Positions 8,333 to 17,380 of a stretch of DNA of 64,000 bases are shown here, one piece after another. The translations under genes were made by a program, and so were the position numbers. Positions within the stretch are counted from its first letter, which is position 1. The number at the start of each line of letters is the position of its first letter. Under the pieces are notes generated by a model. It did no database searches. It worked only from the letters and a program-made list of their open reading frames with translations, and was not told the origin of the DNA. The stretch is from DSOI01 sp041394885 (GTDB lineage Bacteria; Acidobacteriota; Terriglobia; Bryobacterales; Bryobacteraceae): positions 248,001-312,000 of the forward strand of contig JAWKHI010000002.1 of NCBI GenBank assembly GCA_041394885.1, given 5' to 3'.

Positions 8333-10969
8333 TCACAAAAAGAGGCGCAGTGCCAATTGGAAAACACGGCCGTCGTTGAGCGTGTTGGTGATGCGCCCGA
8401 ACGAGGGCGAAGTGAGGTTCCGCTGCGGCTCATCGAACTGCGGCGTATTGGTGACATTGAACACTTCCGCGCGGAACTGAGTCTGCTTCTCCCGGCGTCC
8501 GCCCCAGTGCCATTGCTTGGTGAGGGCGGCGTTCCAGTTCGCGATCCTCGCCTTGCGGAAGACGTTTCTGCCGATGGTGCCGCGGGGCTCGCCGGGGGTG
8601 ATGAAGGTGAAGCGGTCCCGGCGGAGGATGGATGGGGCGATGTCGGGGTGTGGAATGGTCATCCCGAGAATCGAGGGATCGAGGATAGTGGGCCGGTCGC
8701 TCGGGCTGCCATCCACGTTGCCGAATCCGGGGGCGTCGCTACCGATGTAGAGAGTAAGCGGCGTGCCGGTTTTGGCGAGCACGACGCCGGCCACCTGCCA
8801 TTGATCGAGTAGCCATCCGAGCCCGGAGTGGCCGCGGGAAAGGCGCGGCAGATCGTAGCTGTAGCTGGCCGACAGCGCGTGCGGTGAGTCGAACGAACTG
8901 AGGCTGCGGCGGTCCGGAAAGGCGTTGAACTCACTTTGGCTGCGTCCGCGATTCATGTCGCCGTTGGCCGCGGTGGAGGCGAAGTCGACGCCGTCGTCAA
9001 TGGCTTTGCTGAAGGTGTAGACAAGGTTGCCGCGGAGCCCGTGATAAAACGGAAGGTCCAACGAGGCTTGTCCGGCGTGGAAGGTGCCGATGCCGGCGTT
9101 GAGAATGTTGCGAACCTCGTAGTAGCGTTGGTCCGCCCGCCGCTGATCGACGGTGGCGAGGATGAGCGGAATACCGTCGCGCGGCTGGGCGCGGTTGGTG
9201 ACGAAGGCGCTCATCAGCTTCACGGATCGGCTTCCTACGTAGCCGAGCCGCAACATGGCGCCGCCGGCGACGCGCCGCTCGAGCGAGAACGCGGCCTGGT
9301 GGGCGTAGGGTGAGACCATGTCCGGGGAAAGGAAGGTGGGGGAACTGCGGCCTGCGGCGCTGGTCAGATCGACGCCGGAAAGCGGATCGAGCAAGGCGGG
9401 ATTTTGCACCTGCAGGTATCGAACGTGAGGCTGGTTGAAGCGCACCTGCTGATAGGTCACTTGCGGTATTTCGCCGAACGACACGGTGTAGGATAGCCGC
9501 GAAACCCAACCACCGCCCAACTGCCAGGCCAGGCCGAATCGCGGGCTGACGTTGTTGCAGTCGCACGCGTAGAGCCGGGAGTGGTATCCGTTCACCTCCG
9601 TGGGTCCGGTGACGAGGTTGTAACGGATCCCGAGCGTCAACTGAAGGCGCGCGTGCGGCTTCCAGCTATCGCCCACGAATCCGTTGGCGGACCAGTTGCG
9701 GAATCCGCGTGCAAACTCACCGAGAGTGATTTCGAAAAACGACGGGGCGCCGAGGAGGAAGTTCTGCAGCGCGGGCCGTCCGAAATTGTTGGTGAAGCTG
9801 AGATAACCACGCGAGCTGGCGGATTCGACGCCGTTCAACTGGTTACGCGTGATGTCGCCGCCCCACTGCAGACGATGACTGGAACCGATTTGCCGCGAAA
9901 ACACCGCTCCGTAGCGGAACGAATTGGCCGCACGGCGTACGGGGAACTCGCTGTCGGGGCCCAGTTCCTGAATCTGAAATCCGAACCGCGTTCGCATGGG
10001 GACGGCGTTCGGTTCCGGCAGCAGGTCACTGCGTGTGCGGTTGAAGGTGAAGCCGAAGGCGGCGCTTGTGGAAGGCGATAGGGGCACCCGCCATGTGATT
10101 TGTCCACGGTGGGAATGAATGTCGGCATCGGGATTTTGTCCGGCCACTAATTGAAAGGCGTCGAGGTGTTCGCGCCGCAGGTTGTAGGAGGCGGCCAAGC
10201 GGCCGCGGCGTCCCGCGTCGTGATCGAGGCGGAGGGTCGAGTTGATCTCGTCGATGCGCTGAGGCGCGTTGGTGTTGAGAGCGCGCGGATCGAAGTCCAG
10301 CCGGTTGGGGAGTTCCTTGGGGTAGGCGTCGATGAGTCGCTGCACGAAGGCGCGGGTGGCGGGGTCCGTGGCGAGGGGCGTGCGTTCGCCGGCCAGCGGC
10401 ACCAGTACGTTACCGTTGACCATGCCGCGCACCTTGCGCTGTTCGGCATTCAGAGTGAGAAAAGTGGATTTGCCGAGCTGTCCGGAGGCGCGGCCGCCGT
10501 AGTGATTGCGCCGCGAGGGCTTTACGTCGCCCACCTGGAAAAACGCCCGCGCGTTGAAGACGCTGTTTTGGTGGTTGGCGAACAACTCGCCGTGCCAGGG
10601 GGCGAATCGGGCAGGGGGGCCGAGCACGGAAGAGGCGGCGGCCGGGCGGCCGAACTCGGTGGCGTAGTAGCCGCTTTCGATGCGAGGCTCGGTAACCAGG
10701 GTGGTGGTGGTGCCCACGCGAATGTTGGCTTCCTTGATGGCGTTGTTGTCGATCGGATTGATGGCGACGTTTTCATTGCGCATCGCCGTGCTCTGCATGC
10801 GCGCGGCGCCAGGGGCAGGCTTCGGCTGGGCGGCGGCGGGTGCGGGAGCGGGCCGCGCCGTGGATGTGCCGGCCGCGGCCGGACGCTTGGCCGGCTCGGC
10901 GAGCGGAGTGCGGGATTGGGAGTAGGCCGCGGCGAAGACCAGCAGTCCGCAGGCGATTCGCGAGATCAA
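8333..10969 (-). CDS. Oar-like TonB-dependent outer-membrane barrel protein
   Basis: An 878-residue outer-membrane protein. A signal peptide is followed by a Pro/Ala-rich stretch (about 20-60), in place of the carboxypeptidase-like domain seen in the receptor at 13097. The plug-like part carries short landmarks such as TEFGRPA, and the barrel carries Oar-type landmarks: NYDLPRLS-like turns, KTGTPLTLYIG, RGTIGRN and FRAEVFNVTNTPQF before the final aromatic strand ending in Phe-Leu. The family transports or binds large ligands or takes part in surface assembly; the ligand is unknown. It overlaps the upstream IscU-like gene by 4 bases. Confidence 0.85.
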   Translation of the reverse strand: MISRIACGLLVFAAAYSQSRTPLAEPAKRPAAAGTSTARPAPAPAAAQPKPAPGAARMQSTAMRNENVAINPIDNNAIKEANIRVGTTTTLVTEPRIESGYYATEFGRPAAASSVLGPPARFAPWHGELFANHQNSVFNARAFFQVGDVKPSRRNHYGGRASGQLGKSTFLTLNAEQRKVRGMVNGNVLVPLAGERTPLATDPATRAFVQRLIDAYPKELPNRLDFDPRALNTNAPQRIDEINSTLRLDHDAGRRGRLAASYNLRREHLDAFQLVAGQNPDADIHSHRGQITWRVPLSPSTSAAFGFTFNRTRSDLLPEPNAVPMRTRFGFQIQELGPDSEFPVRRAANSFRYGAVFSRQIGSSHRLQWGGDITRNQLNGVESASSRGYLSFTNNFGRPALQNFLLGAPSFFEITLGEFARGFRNWSANGFVGDSWKPHARLQLTLGIRYNLVTGPTEVNGYHSRLYACDCNNVSPRFGLAWQLGGGWVSRLSYTVSFGEIPQVTYQQVRFNQPHVRYLQVQNPALLDPLSGVDLTSAAGRSSPTFLSPDMVSPYAHQAAFSLERRVAGGAMLRLGYVGSRSVKLMSAFVTNRAQPRDGIPLILATVDQRRADQRYYEVRNILNAGIGTFHAGQASLDLPFYHGLRGNLVYTFSKAIDDGVDFASTAANGDMNRGRSQSEFNAFPDRRSLSSFDSPHALSASYSYDLPRLSRGHSGLGWLLDQWQVAGVVLAKTGTPLTLYIGSDAPGFGNVDGSPSDRPTILDPSILGMTIPHPDIAPSILRRDRFTFITPGEPRGTIGRNVFRKARIANWNAALTKQWHWGGRREKQTQFRAEVFNVTNTPQFDEPQRNLTSPSFGRITNTLNDGRVFQLALRLFL

Positions 10970-11367
10970 CTCTTTATTGTAGCGGCTGGGGGAGATGGCG
11001 GTTCCAGCGCCCTACCGGCGGCGCGAACCAGCGCCCGGACGGCGTCGACGCACAGGATCGACGCGTGTTTGGATTCCGGAGCGAGGCCGCCGACGGCATG
11101 CTCCACGTCGCCGGCGTTGAGCGACATCAGTTCCCGGCCGTTTCTTCCGGCGATCAATTCGGTGAGCGCGCTTCCGGCGGCAATGGACGCTGTACAGCCA
11201 CGGGTGAGGAAGCGGGCTTCGGCGACGCGCCCATCCACGAACCGGGCAGACAGGCGCATCCGGTCTCCGCACGCCGGATTGCTCGCCTCGACGGTGACGG
11301 CATTGTGTTCGAACTCGCCCACGTTGCGGGGATTCTGAAAATGATCGAGGAGCTGTGAGCTGTGCAT
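10966..11367 (-). CDS. IscU/NifU N-terminal-like iron-sulfur scaffold protein
   Basis: A 133-residue protein matching the IscU/SufU scaffold fold, on which Fe-S clusters are built. The three cluster-binding cysteines are present: C33 in NPACGD (with the conserved Asp35), C58 in TRGCTAS and C106 in ILCVDAV. The C-terminal Pro-rich tail is not part of the family core. No cysteine desulfurase, ferredoxin or chaperone gene is nearby. It is instead translationally coupled (4-base overlap) to an outer-membrane barrel gene. It is divergent from a radical SAM gene, itself an Fe-S enzyme, across 26 bases. Confidence 0.85.
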   Translation of the reverse strand: MHSSQLLDHFQNPRNVGEFEHNAVTVEASNPACGDRMRLSARFVDGRVAEARFLTRGCTASIAAGSALTELIAGRNGRELMSLNAGDVEHAVGGLAPESKHASILCVDAVRALVRAAGRALEPPSPPAATIKS

Positions 11368-11393
11368 AGGGGCTATGGTTCAATATTAAGACT

Positions 11394-12563
11394 GTGCCGG
11401 GAGCGCGTCCATATTTCAGAATTCTGCAAGACCGCGTGCGCGAACGCCAGTTCAACGCGCTGTTTCTGTTCGTCACCTCCCGCTGCAACTCCCTGTGCCG
11501 GACCTGCTTCTATTTCGACAAGCTGAATTCGCGCGATGACCTGACGTTTGATCAGATCCGCCGCATTTCCGAAACCGCTCCGCCGTTCCGCAAGCTGTGG
11601 CTGAGCGGCGGCGAGCCGTTTCTGCGGCCGGAACTCGGCGAGATCGTCGCGATGTTCGCCCGCAACAATCAGATCGCGGGGGTGAATTTGCCCACCAATG
11701 GTCTGCTGCCCGGCAAGATCTTCGCGCAGGTGGACCGGATGCTCGCCGAGGCTCCCGGCATTTCGATCGACCTGAACTTCTCTCTCGACGGCCTGGCCAA
11801 TACACACGATGCCATCCGGGGCGTGCCGAACAACTTCACCCGCACGCTCGAAACCATGCGTGAAGCGGCGAAGCGCTACCGGGGCATTCGGCGGCTCCGG
11901 CGCAACGTACTGAGCGTGGTGACGCGGGAAAACCACGCCGAGATGATCCGTCTGGGGCTGCATCTGTTGGAGGGCGGCGATCTCGACGGGCAGTACTTCG
12001 AAGCTGTACGCGGCGCCGCGCCCGATGCGACGCTGAAGGACTTCTCGCGGGAGACTCTGGCCGAGTTGCATCGGAAGATCATGCCGTTTCACCGCCTGTA
12101 CGCGGATCGCCTGTTTGCGCACCTGCCGGGACCCGCGCGCGCCGTCGGGAAGATGTACTACCTGGGAAACTTGCGCCTGCATTTTGACCTGCACGAGAAG
12201 TGTTTCGACGCCCCGCGGGCGTGGCCGATGCCTTGCACCGCAGGACGAACCACCATCGTGATCGATCACAACGGCCGCTTCCGGGCGTGCGAAATGCGGG
12301 GGATCGTGGGTGATCTGGCCGATCATGGCTACGACATCCGCGCAGCGCTGGCCTCGGACGCCATGCGGGCCGAAGTGGACGCCATCCCGGAGGCCAACTG
12401 TTGGTGCACCCACAGTTGTTTCATCCAGGAGAGCTCGAAATTTTCGCCGCGGGTGCAGTTGTTCGAGATCCCTTGGGCCTGGATCCGGCAGCGGTGGGAC
12501 CGGCTGGAATCGGCTCCGCTCGCCGAGATCGAGCGATTCAAGGCACTGGAGTTGGCGCAATGA
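11394..12563 (+). CDS. Radical SAM enzyme with SPASM-like C-terminus
   Basis: A 389-residue protein with a GTG start. The CxxxCxxC motif for the 4Fe-4S cluster is at residues 31-38 (RCNSLCRTC) and is followed by the usual GGEPFLRPEL segment. The C-terminal third carries further cysteines (CTAGRT, CEMRG, NCWCTHSC), as in SPASM/twitch domains that hold auxiliary clusters and modify peptides or sugars. The substrate cannot be read, and no precursor peptide gene is visible beside it. It overlaps the Nudix gene downstream by 4 bases. Confidence 0.88.
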   Translation: MPGARPYFRILQDRVRERQFNALFLFVTSRCNSLCRTCFYFDKLNSRDDLTFDQIRRISETAPPFRKLWLSGGEPFLRPELGEIVAMFARNNQIAGVNLPTNGLLPGKIFAQVDRMLAEAPGISIDLNFSLDGLANTHDAIRGVPNNFTRTLETMREAAKRYRGIRRLRRNVLSVVTRENHAEMIRLGLHLLEGGDLDGQYFEAVRGAAPDATLKDFSRETLAELHRKIMPFHRLYADRLFAHLPGPARAVGKMYYLGNLRLHFDLHEKCFDAPRAWPMPCTAGRTTIVIDHNGRFRACEMRGIVGDLADHGYDIRAALASDAMRAEVDAIPEANCWCTHSCFIQESSKFSPRVQLFEIPWAWIRQRWDRLESAPLAEIERFKALELAQ

Positions 12564-12949
12564 TCGTAGTGGCTGCCGTGATTGTCCGGGACGGACGAAT
12601 CCTGATCGGACAGAGGCGGGAAGGGGAGTGGCATCAGTTCAAATGGGAATTCCCCGGCGGCAAAATGGAGGCTGCGGAAACGCCCCGGCTGGCTCTGCGC
12701 CGTGAACTGAAGGAGGAACTCGATATCGATGCCGAGATCGGGGAGGAACTGGATCGCTACCAGTATCAATACCCGGGGCGGTCCCCGATCGAGTTGATCT
12801 TCTTCCGGGTGGATCGATTCGCTGGCGAGCCGCGCAATCTTGCCTTCCAGGACATCCGGTGGGAGTCCGCGAGCGCGTTCCCGGAGTACGACTTTCTCGA
12901 TGGGGACATCGATTTCGTCGTGCGGCTGGCCCGGGGCAAGCTGGTGTGA
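12560..12949 (+). CDS. MutT-like Nudix hydrolase
   Basis: A 129-residue protein with a full Nudix box at about 34-56: G, five residues, E40, seven residues, then RELKEEL. The final Gly of the box is Asp. The short length and the FPGGKMEAAE segment point to a MutT-type 8-oxo-dGTP diphosphatase that cleans the nucleotide pool, but other nucleotide substrates are possible. The ATG overlaps the stop of the radical SAM gene (ATGA), so the two are translated together. A longer in-frame extension upstream lies wholly inside the radical SAM gene and was not chosen. Confidence 0.85.
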   Translation: MIVVAAVIVRDGRILIGQRREGEWHQFKWEFPGGKMEAAETPRLALRRELKEELDIDAEIGEELDRYQYQYPGRSPIELIFFRVDRFAGEPRNLAFQDIRWESASAFPEYDFLDGDIDFVVRLARGKLV

Positions 12950-12982
12950 AGGGGCAGAAGAAACTTAAACCTTCTCAATCAA

Positions 12983-13010
12983 TTAAAAAAATGTAATCTT
13001 ATGATATACT
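12983..13010 (+). promoter_or_regulatory. Promoter of the TonB-dependent receptor at 13097
   Basis: In the most AT-rich patch of the window, TTAAAA (12983-12988) and TATACT (13005-13010) are 16 bases apart, matching -35 and -10 boxes. The predicted leader is about 80 bases, unlike the very short leaders seen elsewhere here. Confidence 0.5.
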
Positions 13011-13065
13011 GTGGGAGCGCGAGGGAGCGGTCCGCATCGCAATCCTTCCACTCGTAATCGGGCTA

Positions 13066-13087
13066 CCCTGGCGACAATCTGTCAGGG
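13066..13087 (+). promoter_or_regulatory. Possible hairpin masking the ribosome binding site
   Basis: CCCT (13066-13069) and GACA (13073-13076) can pair with TGTC (13080-13083) and AGGG (13084-13087). The second arm includes part of the Shine-Dalgarno sequence AGGGGAG of the gene starting at 13097. Confidence 0.3.
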
Positions 13088-13096
13088 GAGTATCTC

Positions 13097-16000
13097 ATGA
13101 AAAAATTCCACTCATTGACCGGATTGCTGGTGGTGTGCCTGTTGGCGGCGTTGCCAGTGGCAGGCCAGGTGGAGACGGCGCGCATCACGGGCACGGTGAC
13201 CGATTCCACCGGCGCTCGCGTCCCCGGTTCCGAGGTGACCTTCACACACGTGACCACCAATACCGTGGCGCGGACGCAAACGCAGGCCGACGGCCGCTAC
13301 GTTTCGCCCCCGCTTCGCATTGGCGAATACAGGGTGGAGATCACGGCGGAAGGGTTCAAGCGCGCGGTGCGGACCGGTGTGGTGCTGTTGATCAACCAAA
13401 CCGCGTTGCTCGATATCCCGCTCGAGTTGGGCGCAGTGAGCGAGACGGTGGACGTGACCGCCGACGCTCCGCTGCTCGAGACGACGCAAGCGACGCAGGG
13501 CCAGGTGATCGACAACAAACGGATGGTCGACATGCCGCTCAACGGGCGGGACTACATCCAACTGGCGCTGCTGTCGGCGGGAGCGGTGCAGCCGATCGGA
13601 GGGCGGTTCGGCGGATTCATCGCGGGGGGACAGCGCACCACGCAGAACAACTACATTCTCGACGGAGTGGACAACAACAACGTGCAGATCGCGGCGCAAG
13701 GACGGCAGGCCGAGTCCGTGAAGCCGGCCGTGGACGCGATCCAGGAGTTCCGGATCGCCACCAATTCGTTTTCGGCCGAATATGGCCGCGCGGCGGGCGG
13801 CGTGGTGAACGTGTCGCTCAAAAGTGGCTCGAACGATTTGCATGGCACTGCCTACGAGTTCATGCGTAACGAGGCGATGGACGCCAAGAACCTGTTCGAC
13901 CCCGCCGACAGGCCGAAGCCGCCGTTCAAGCGGAATCAGTTCGGCTTCTCCGCCGGTGGGCCCATCGTGCGGAACAAGCTGTTCGTGTTCGGCGACTACG
14001 AGTGGACCCGGATCCGCGAATCGCGCACCGTCACCTCGACCGTTCCGACCGAGGCCATCCGAAGCGGTGACTTCAGTGCCGCCGGAACGCAGATTTTCGA
14101 TCCATTCAGCTATAACGGGACGACGCGGACGCCATTTCCGGGGAGCGTGATTCCGGCCAGCTCCATCAATCCGATTTCACGCACGGTGGCTGGATTGTAT
14201 CCGCTGCCGCAGATCAATCGCGGCGTGAATAACTTCGTGTTCAATCCCCCGCGCCGCTCCGATGTGGACAAGTGGGATATCCGGACCGACTACAACGCGG
14301 GTGCGAGCGACAACATCTACTTCCGGTTCAGCTACCAGCGGACGTTCGATCCGGCGTCGCCGCGGTTGCCTGGCCAAGCCTACGACGACAGCGCCAATGG
14401 ATCCGATTTCGAGCACAACGGGCGAAACATGGCGCTGGTGTGGAACCATGTCTGGAACCCGGCTTTGATCACCTCCACGCGGCTGGGCTACAACAAGCTG
14501 TTCACCGAGCGTATCTTCCCGATCGAGGAAAACCTCAACGCGAGCCTGGGGATTCGGGGCGTGAACCAGGCGCTGCCGGGCATGGGCACGATGAACATCA
14601 CCGGGTACACCAACATCGGCACAGGGTCTTTCACGCCCAATCTCGCCGATTCGCAGACGCGGCAGTTGGTGACCGACACGACGTGGAACCGCGCCTCCCA
14701 CAGCGTGAAGTTCGGGGTGAACTTCAACTGGCTGCAAAGCTATCTCACCAATCCGCAGCAAGAACTGGGAGTCTTCTTCTTCAACGGTAATTACACGCGG
14801 AATCCGCAGGGCAACCGCGGCGGAGACCCGTTCGCGGATTTTCTCACGGGTGTGATGTTCCAGGGCGACGTGTCGACGTCGGCGTACATGAACCTGCGCG
14901 CGCCCTTCTGGCAGGGCTATATCCAGGATGAGTGGCGAGCCAGCCGCAAGCTCACGCTCAACTTCGGGCTTCGCTATGAGCTGAACCGGAACTGGGTGGA
15001 GACGCGCGACGGTATTTCGCAGATCGACATCAGCGATCCGGCTAACCCGTTCTGGATCCTGCCGCAGCGGGGCGGATCGCGCGCGGACCGTGCGCTGATT
15101 CAGGACGACAAGAATCTGCTCGTACCCCGCTTCGGTTTTGCGTATCACGTGGCCGGCGGCACCGTGTTGCGGGGCGGCTATGGGATGTTCGTCGCACAGT
15201 ATGAGGGCACCGGCGGCGGCCAGTTTCTGGAAGGGAACCCGCCGTTCCTGCTGCGGGTTCGCGCCTCCACCGATAGCCGCAACGTGACGCTCAACCTCGC
15301 CGACGGCATTCCGGGCGACATACTCACGCCGCGCCGGGCGACTTCTTTGTCGTTTTCCACCTTCGAGCGGACGCCCAAGATGCCGGTGAGCCAGCAATGG
15401 AATTTCAACATCCAACAGCAACTGGGAAGCGACTGGGTGTGGGAGATCGGCTACTACGGCACCAAGGGCAATCACCTTGTGAACCGGTGGGACTCCAACT
15501 ATGCGCTGCCCGGGGCGGGCAACATCAACAACCGCCGTCTGGTGCGGCGGGCGCCTTGGCCGAACGAGGACTTCACGGTGGGTCCGCTTTCCTCGTTCAA
15601 CGCCCACCAGTTCAACGGCAATTCGTTGTTCCACTCGCTGCAGACCAAACTCGAAAAGCGGTTCTCGAATGGGTTCACGCTGCTCACGTCTTTTATCTGG
15701 TCAAAGACGATCGGCGACGTACAGGGATTCTCCGGTTCCGGAAACACGGCCAATAGCGCCGGTCAGGATCCGTTGAACTGGCGGGCCAACCGGTCACTGG
15801 ACAATCAGCATATGGGCCGCCGGTTCGTGGTGAGCTACATCTATGAGATGCCGTTCGGGCGCGGCCAGAATTGGGGCGCGGGCTGGAATGGACCCGTGAA
15901 CGCGATCGCCGGCGGTTGGGCGCTGTCGGGCATCACCACGCTTACCGATGGCCAGCCGATGGGACTTTCGGTGACGGGTAACCCGTCGAACACCGGTACG

Positions 16001-16357
16001 GCGTCCCGCGGGGACCGGCCGGATGTGGTGGGCGCCTGGCAGCTGTCGCGCGACGAGCGGTCGCTCGGGCGCTTCTTCAACACAGCCGCGTTCGTTCCGA
16101 ATCAGCCCTTCACCTACGGGAACGCCGGCCGTAACATTCTGTTCACGCCGGGGAACGTGAACTTCGATCTGGCGGCCTACAAGCGCTTCGTGCTCACCGA
16201 GCGAATCCAGGCCCAGTTTCGGGTAGAGGCGTTCAACGCCTTCAATACACCGCCGATTGGAAGTCCGAACGTGCAGGTAGGCAATCGCGCGTTCGGCACC
16301 ATCACCAGCGCCGGGCGGCCGCGCAACCTGCAACTGGGTTTGAAGCTGGTCTGGTAG
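13097..16357 (+). CDS. Oar-type TonB-dependent receptor with carboxypeptidase-like N-terminal domain
   Basis: A 1086-residue outer-membrane protein, full length for the Oar-type family common in acidobacteria. A signal peptide (1-24, ending AGQ) precedes a carboxypeptidase regulatory-like beta domain (about 27-110: ITGTVTDSTGARVPGSEV). Next come a plug with GGQRTTQNNYILDGVDNN and FSAEYGRAAGGVVNV, and a large barrel ending in an aromatic strand (LQLGLKLVW). The family is linked to uptake or binding of large molecules at the surface. Ligand unknown. It has its own AT-rich promoter and a strong ribosome binding site (AGGGGAG). Confidence 0.9.
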   Translation: MKKFHSLTGLLVVCLLAALPVAGQVETARITGTVTDSTGARVPGSEVTFTHVTTNTVARTQTQADGRYVSPPLRIGEYRVEITAEGFKRAVRTGVVLLINQTALLDIPLELGAVSETVDVTADAPLLETTQATQGQVIDNKRMVDMPLNGRDYIQLALLSAGAVQPIGGRFGGFIAGGQRTTQNNYILDGVDNNNVQIAAQGRQAESVKPAVDAIQEFRIATNSFSAEYGRAAGGVVNVSLKSGSNDLHGTAYEFMRNEAMDAKNLFDPADRPKPPFKRNQFGFSAGGPIVRNKLFVFGDYEWTRIRESRTVTSTVPTEAIRSGDFSAAGTQIFDPFSYNGTTRTPFPGSVIPASSINPISRTVAGLYPLPQINRGVNNFVFNPPRRSDVDKWDIRTDYNAGASDNIYFRFSYQRTFDPASPRLPGQAYDDSANGSDFEHNGRNMALVWNHVWNPALITSTRLGYNKLFTERIFPIEENLNASLGIRGVNQALPGMGTMNITGYTNIGTGSFTPNLADSQTRQLVTDTTWNRASHSVKFGVNFNWLQSYLTNPQQELGVFFFNGNYTRNPQGNRGGDPFADFLTGVMFQGDVSTSAYMNLRAPFWQGYIQDEWRASRKLTLNFGLRYELNRNWVETRDGISQIDISDPANPFWILPQRGGSRADRALIQDDKNLLVPRFGFAYHVAGGTVLRGGYGMFVAQYEGTGGGQFLEGNPPFLLRVRASTDSRNVTLNLADGIPGDILTPRRATSLSFSTFERTPKMPVSQQWNFNIQQQLGSDWVWEIGYYGTKGNHLVNRWDSNYALPGAGNINNRRLVRRAPWPNEDFTVGPLSSFNAHQFNGNSLFHSLQTKLEKRFSNGFTLLTSFIWSKTIGDVQGFSGSGNTANSAGQDPLNWRANRSLDNQHMGRRFVVSYIYEMPFGRGQNWGAGWNGPVNAIAGGWALSGITTLTDGQPMGLSVTGNPSNTGTASRGDRPDVVGAWQLSRDERSLGRFFNTAAFVPNQPFTYGNAGRNILFTPGNVNFDLAAYKRFVLTERIQAQFRVEAFNAFNTPPIGSPNVQVGNRAFGTITSAGRPRNLQLGLKLVW

Positions 16358-16369
16358 GAGCTGGCCGGG

Positions 16370-17221
16370 CTACTTGCGCAGCCGGAACTCGACGTCGCGC
16401 TCGCGGTTCAACTGGGTGCTGAGCGGCGCATCCACCAGCGACAGAGAAGCCTGATTGTGCGAATGCCGGGTGGTGATGTAGTGGAGGGTGTCGCCCTCGA
16501 CCCAATAGGCATACGCGGAATAGACGGTGCCGTCCGCCATCGCGATGAGGTAGACGGTGGGTTTGTCGTCTTCGATGGACCGTGGAGGATCGGGGTTGGA
16601 GGGGATGGGCGCCTGATAGGACGAGACGGTAGGCTCATCGGATCCGGGGCTGGGGGCGCCATATTCGCGCATCACGGGACGCACGCGGTCCGGCTGGTAG
16701 TTCTGGTTGATGACCACGGCGGGTGAAGGCGGAGCGGTATTGATCACGACCGGAGCGGGGGCGGAATACTGGTAGTCATACCCGCCGGCGCCATAGTATC
16801 CGCCGTAGCCGACGCCATACGCGGGAACGGCTACGGGAACCGCCACCGGATAGATGCCTCCAGAGCGGCCGTAGCCGCCGCGAGGCGCATTCGAGTAGGG
16901 GACGCCGCGAATGGTGGAGCTCAGGCCTGGAATGTGGCCGGTGACGGGCGGTATACCGGTGGCGGGGAACACGACGTTGCCGAAGCCCTGGCCGATGGGT
17001 CCGAGTCCCGCCGGGCGCGGGTAGCCCGGATTGACGGCTCCGAAGCCGCCGCCCGGTCTTGCGGGTGGGCCGATGCGCGCTCCGCCGCCACCCCCGGCGC
17101 GGCCGCCGCCCATGTGGCCACCGCCGCGATTGCCTGTGCCGCGTTGCGCGAGGGCATCCGGCGCCAACAGCACCGGGAGGGCCAGCAGCACGACGGGCGC
17201 TGTCCGAGCGAGGATCGTCAT
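16370..17221 (-). CDS. Gly/Pro-rich exported protein of unknown function
   Basis: A 283-residue protein with a signal peptide (ARTAPVVLLALPVLLAPDALA). A long low-complexity Gly/Arg/Pro/Tyr region with repeats such as GGGHMGGGRAGGGGG follows, then a folded C-terminal part of about 65 residues beginning DDKPTVYLIAMADGTVYSAY. The tail is the likely functional unit; I do not know its family. The start at 17221 is chosen because AAGGAG precedes it by 8 bases and the signal peptide begins there. Convergent with the receptor at 13097. Confidence 0.7.
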   Translation of the reverse strand: MTILARTAPVVLLALPVLLAPDALAQRGTGNRGGGHMGGGRAGGGGGARIGPPARPGGGFGAVNPGYPRPAGLGPIGQGFGNVVFPATGIPPVTGHIPGLSSTIRGVPYSNAPRGGYGRSGGIYPVAVPVAVPAYGVGYGGYYGAGGYDYQYSAPAPVVINTAPPSPAVVINQNYQPDRVRPVMREYGAPSPGSDEPTVSSYQAPIPSNPDPPRSIEDDKPTVYLIAMADGTVYSAYAYWVEGDTLHYITTRHSHNQASLSLVDAPLSTQLNRERDVEFRLRK

Positions 17222-17363
17222 CGGTGCACACTCCTTCCGCATTGAGCTTACGCCTCGGGACCAGGAGACGCAAGGCCGGCGGGCCCGGTTTCGGCAAAAT
17301 TTACCGATGGCTCGAAAACGCCGGATGGGGTGTTTTTCGCAAAGTTTCGGCGTGCTACCGGAT

Positions 17364-17369
17364 TATAAT
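17364..17369 (+). promoter_or_regulatory. -10 box (TATAAT) of the rpoN operon
   Basis: Perfect TATAAT 11 bases before the rpoN ATG at 17381, with no good -35 match. The spacing is the same as at the PP2C gene and predicts a leader of only a few bases. Confidence 0.5.
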
Positions 17370-17380
17370 GGGGAACAGAG

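Noticed and set aside
12401..12559. N-terminal extension of the Nudix gene
   Set aside because: It lies entirely within the radical SAM gene; the ATGA overlap at 12560 and the Nudix domain boundary support the shorter form.
14177..15634. 485-codon minus-strand frame inside the large receptor gene
   Set aside because: Shadow frame opposite strong coding sequence, with no start signal.
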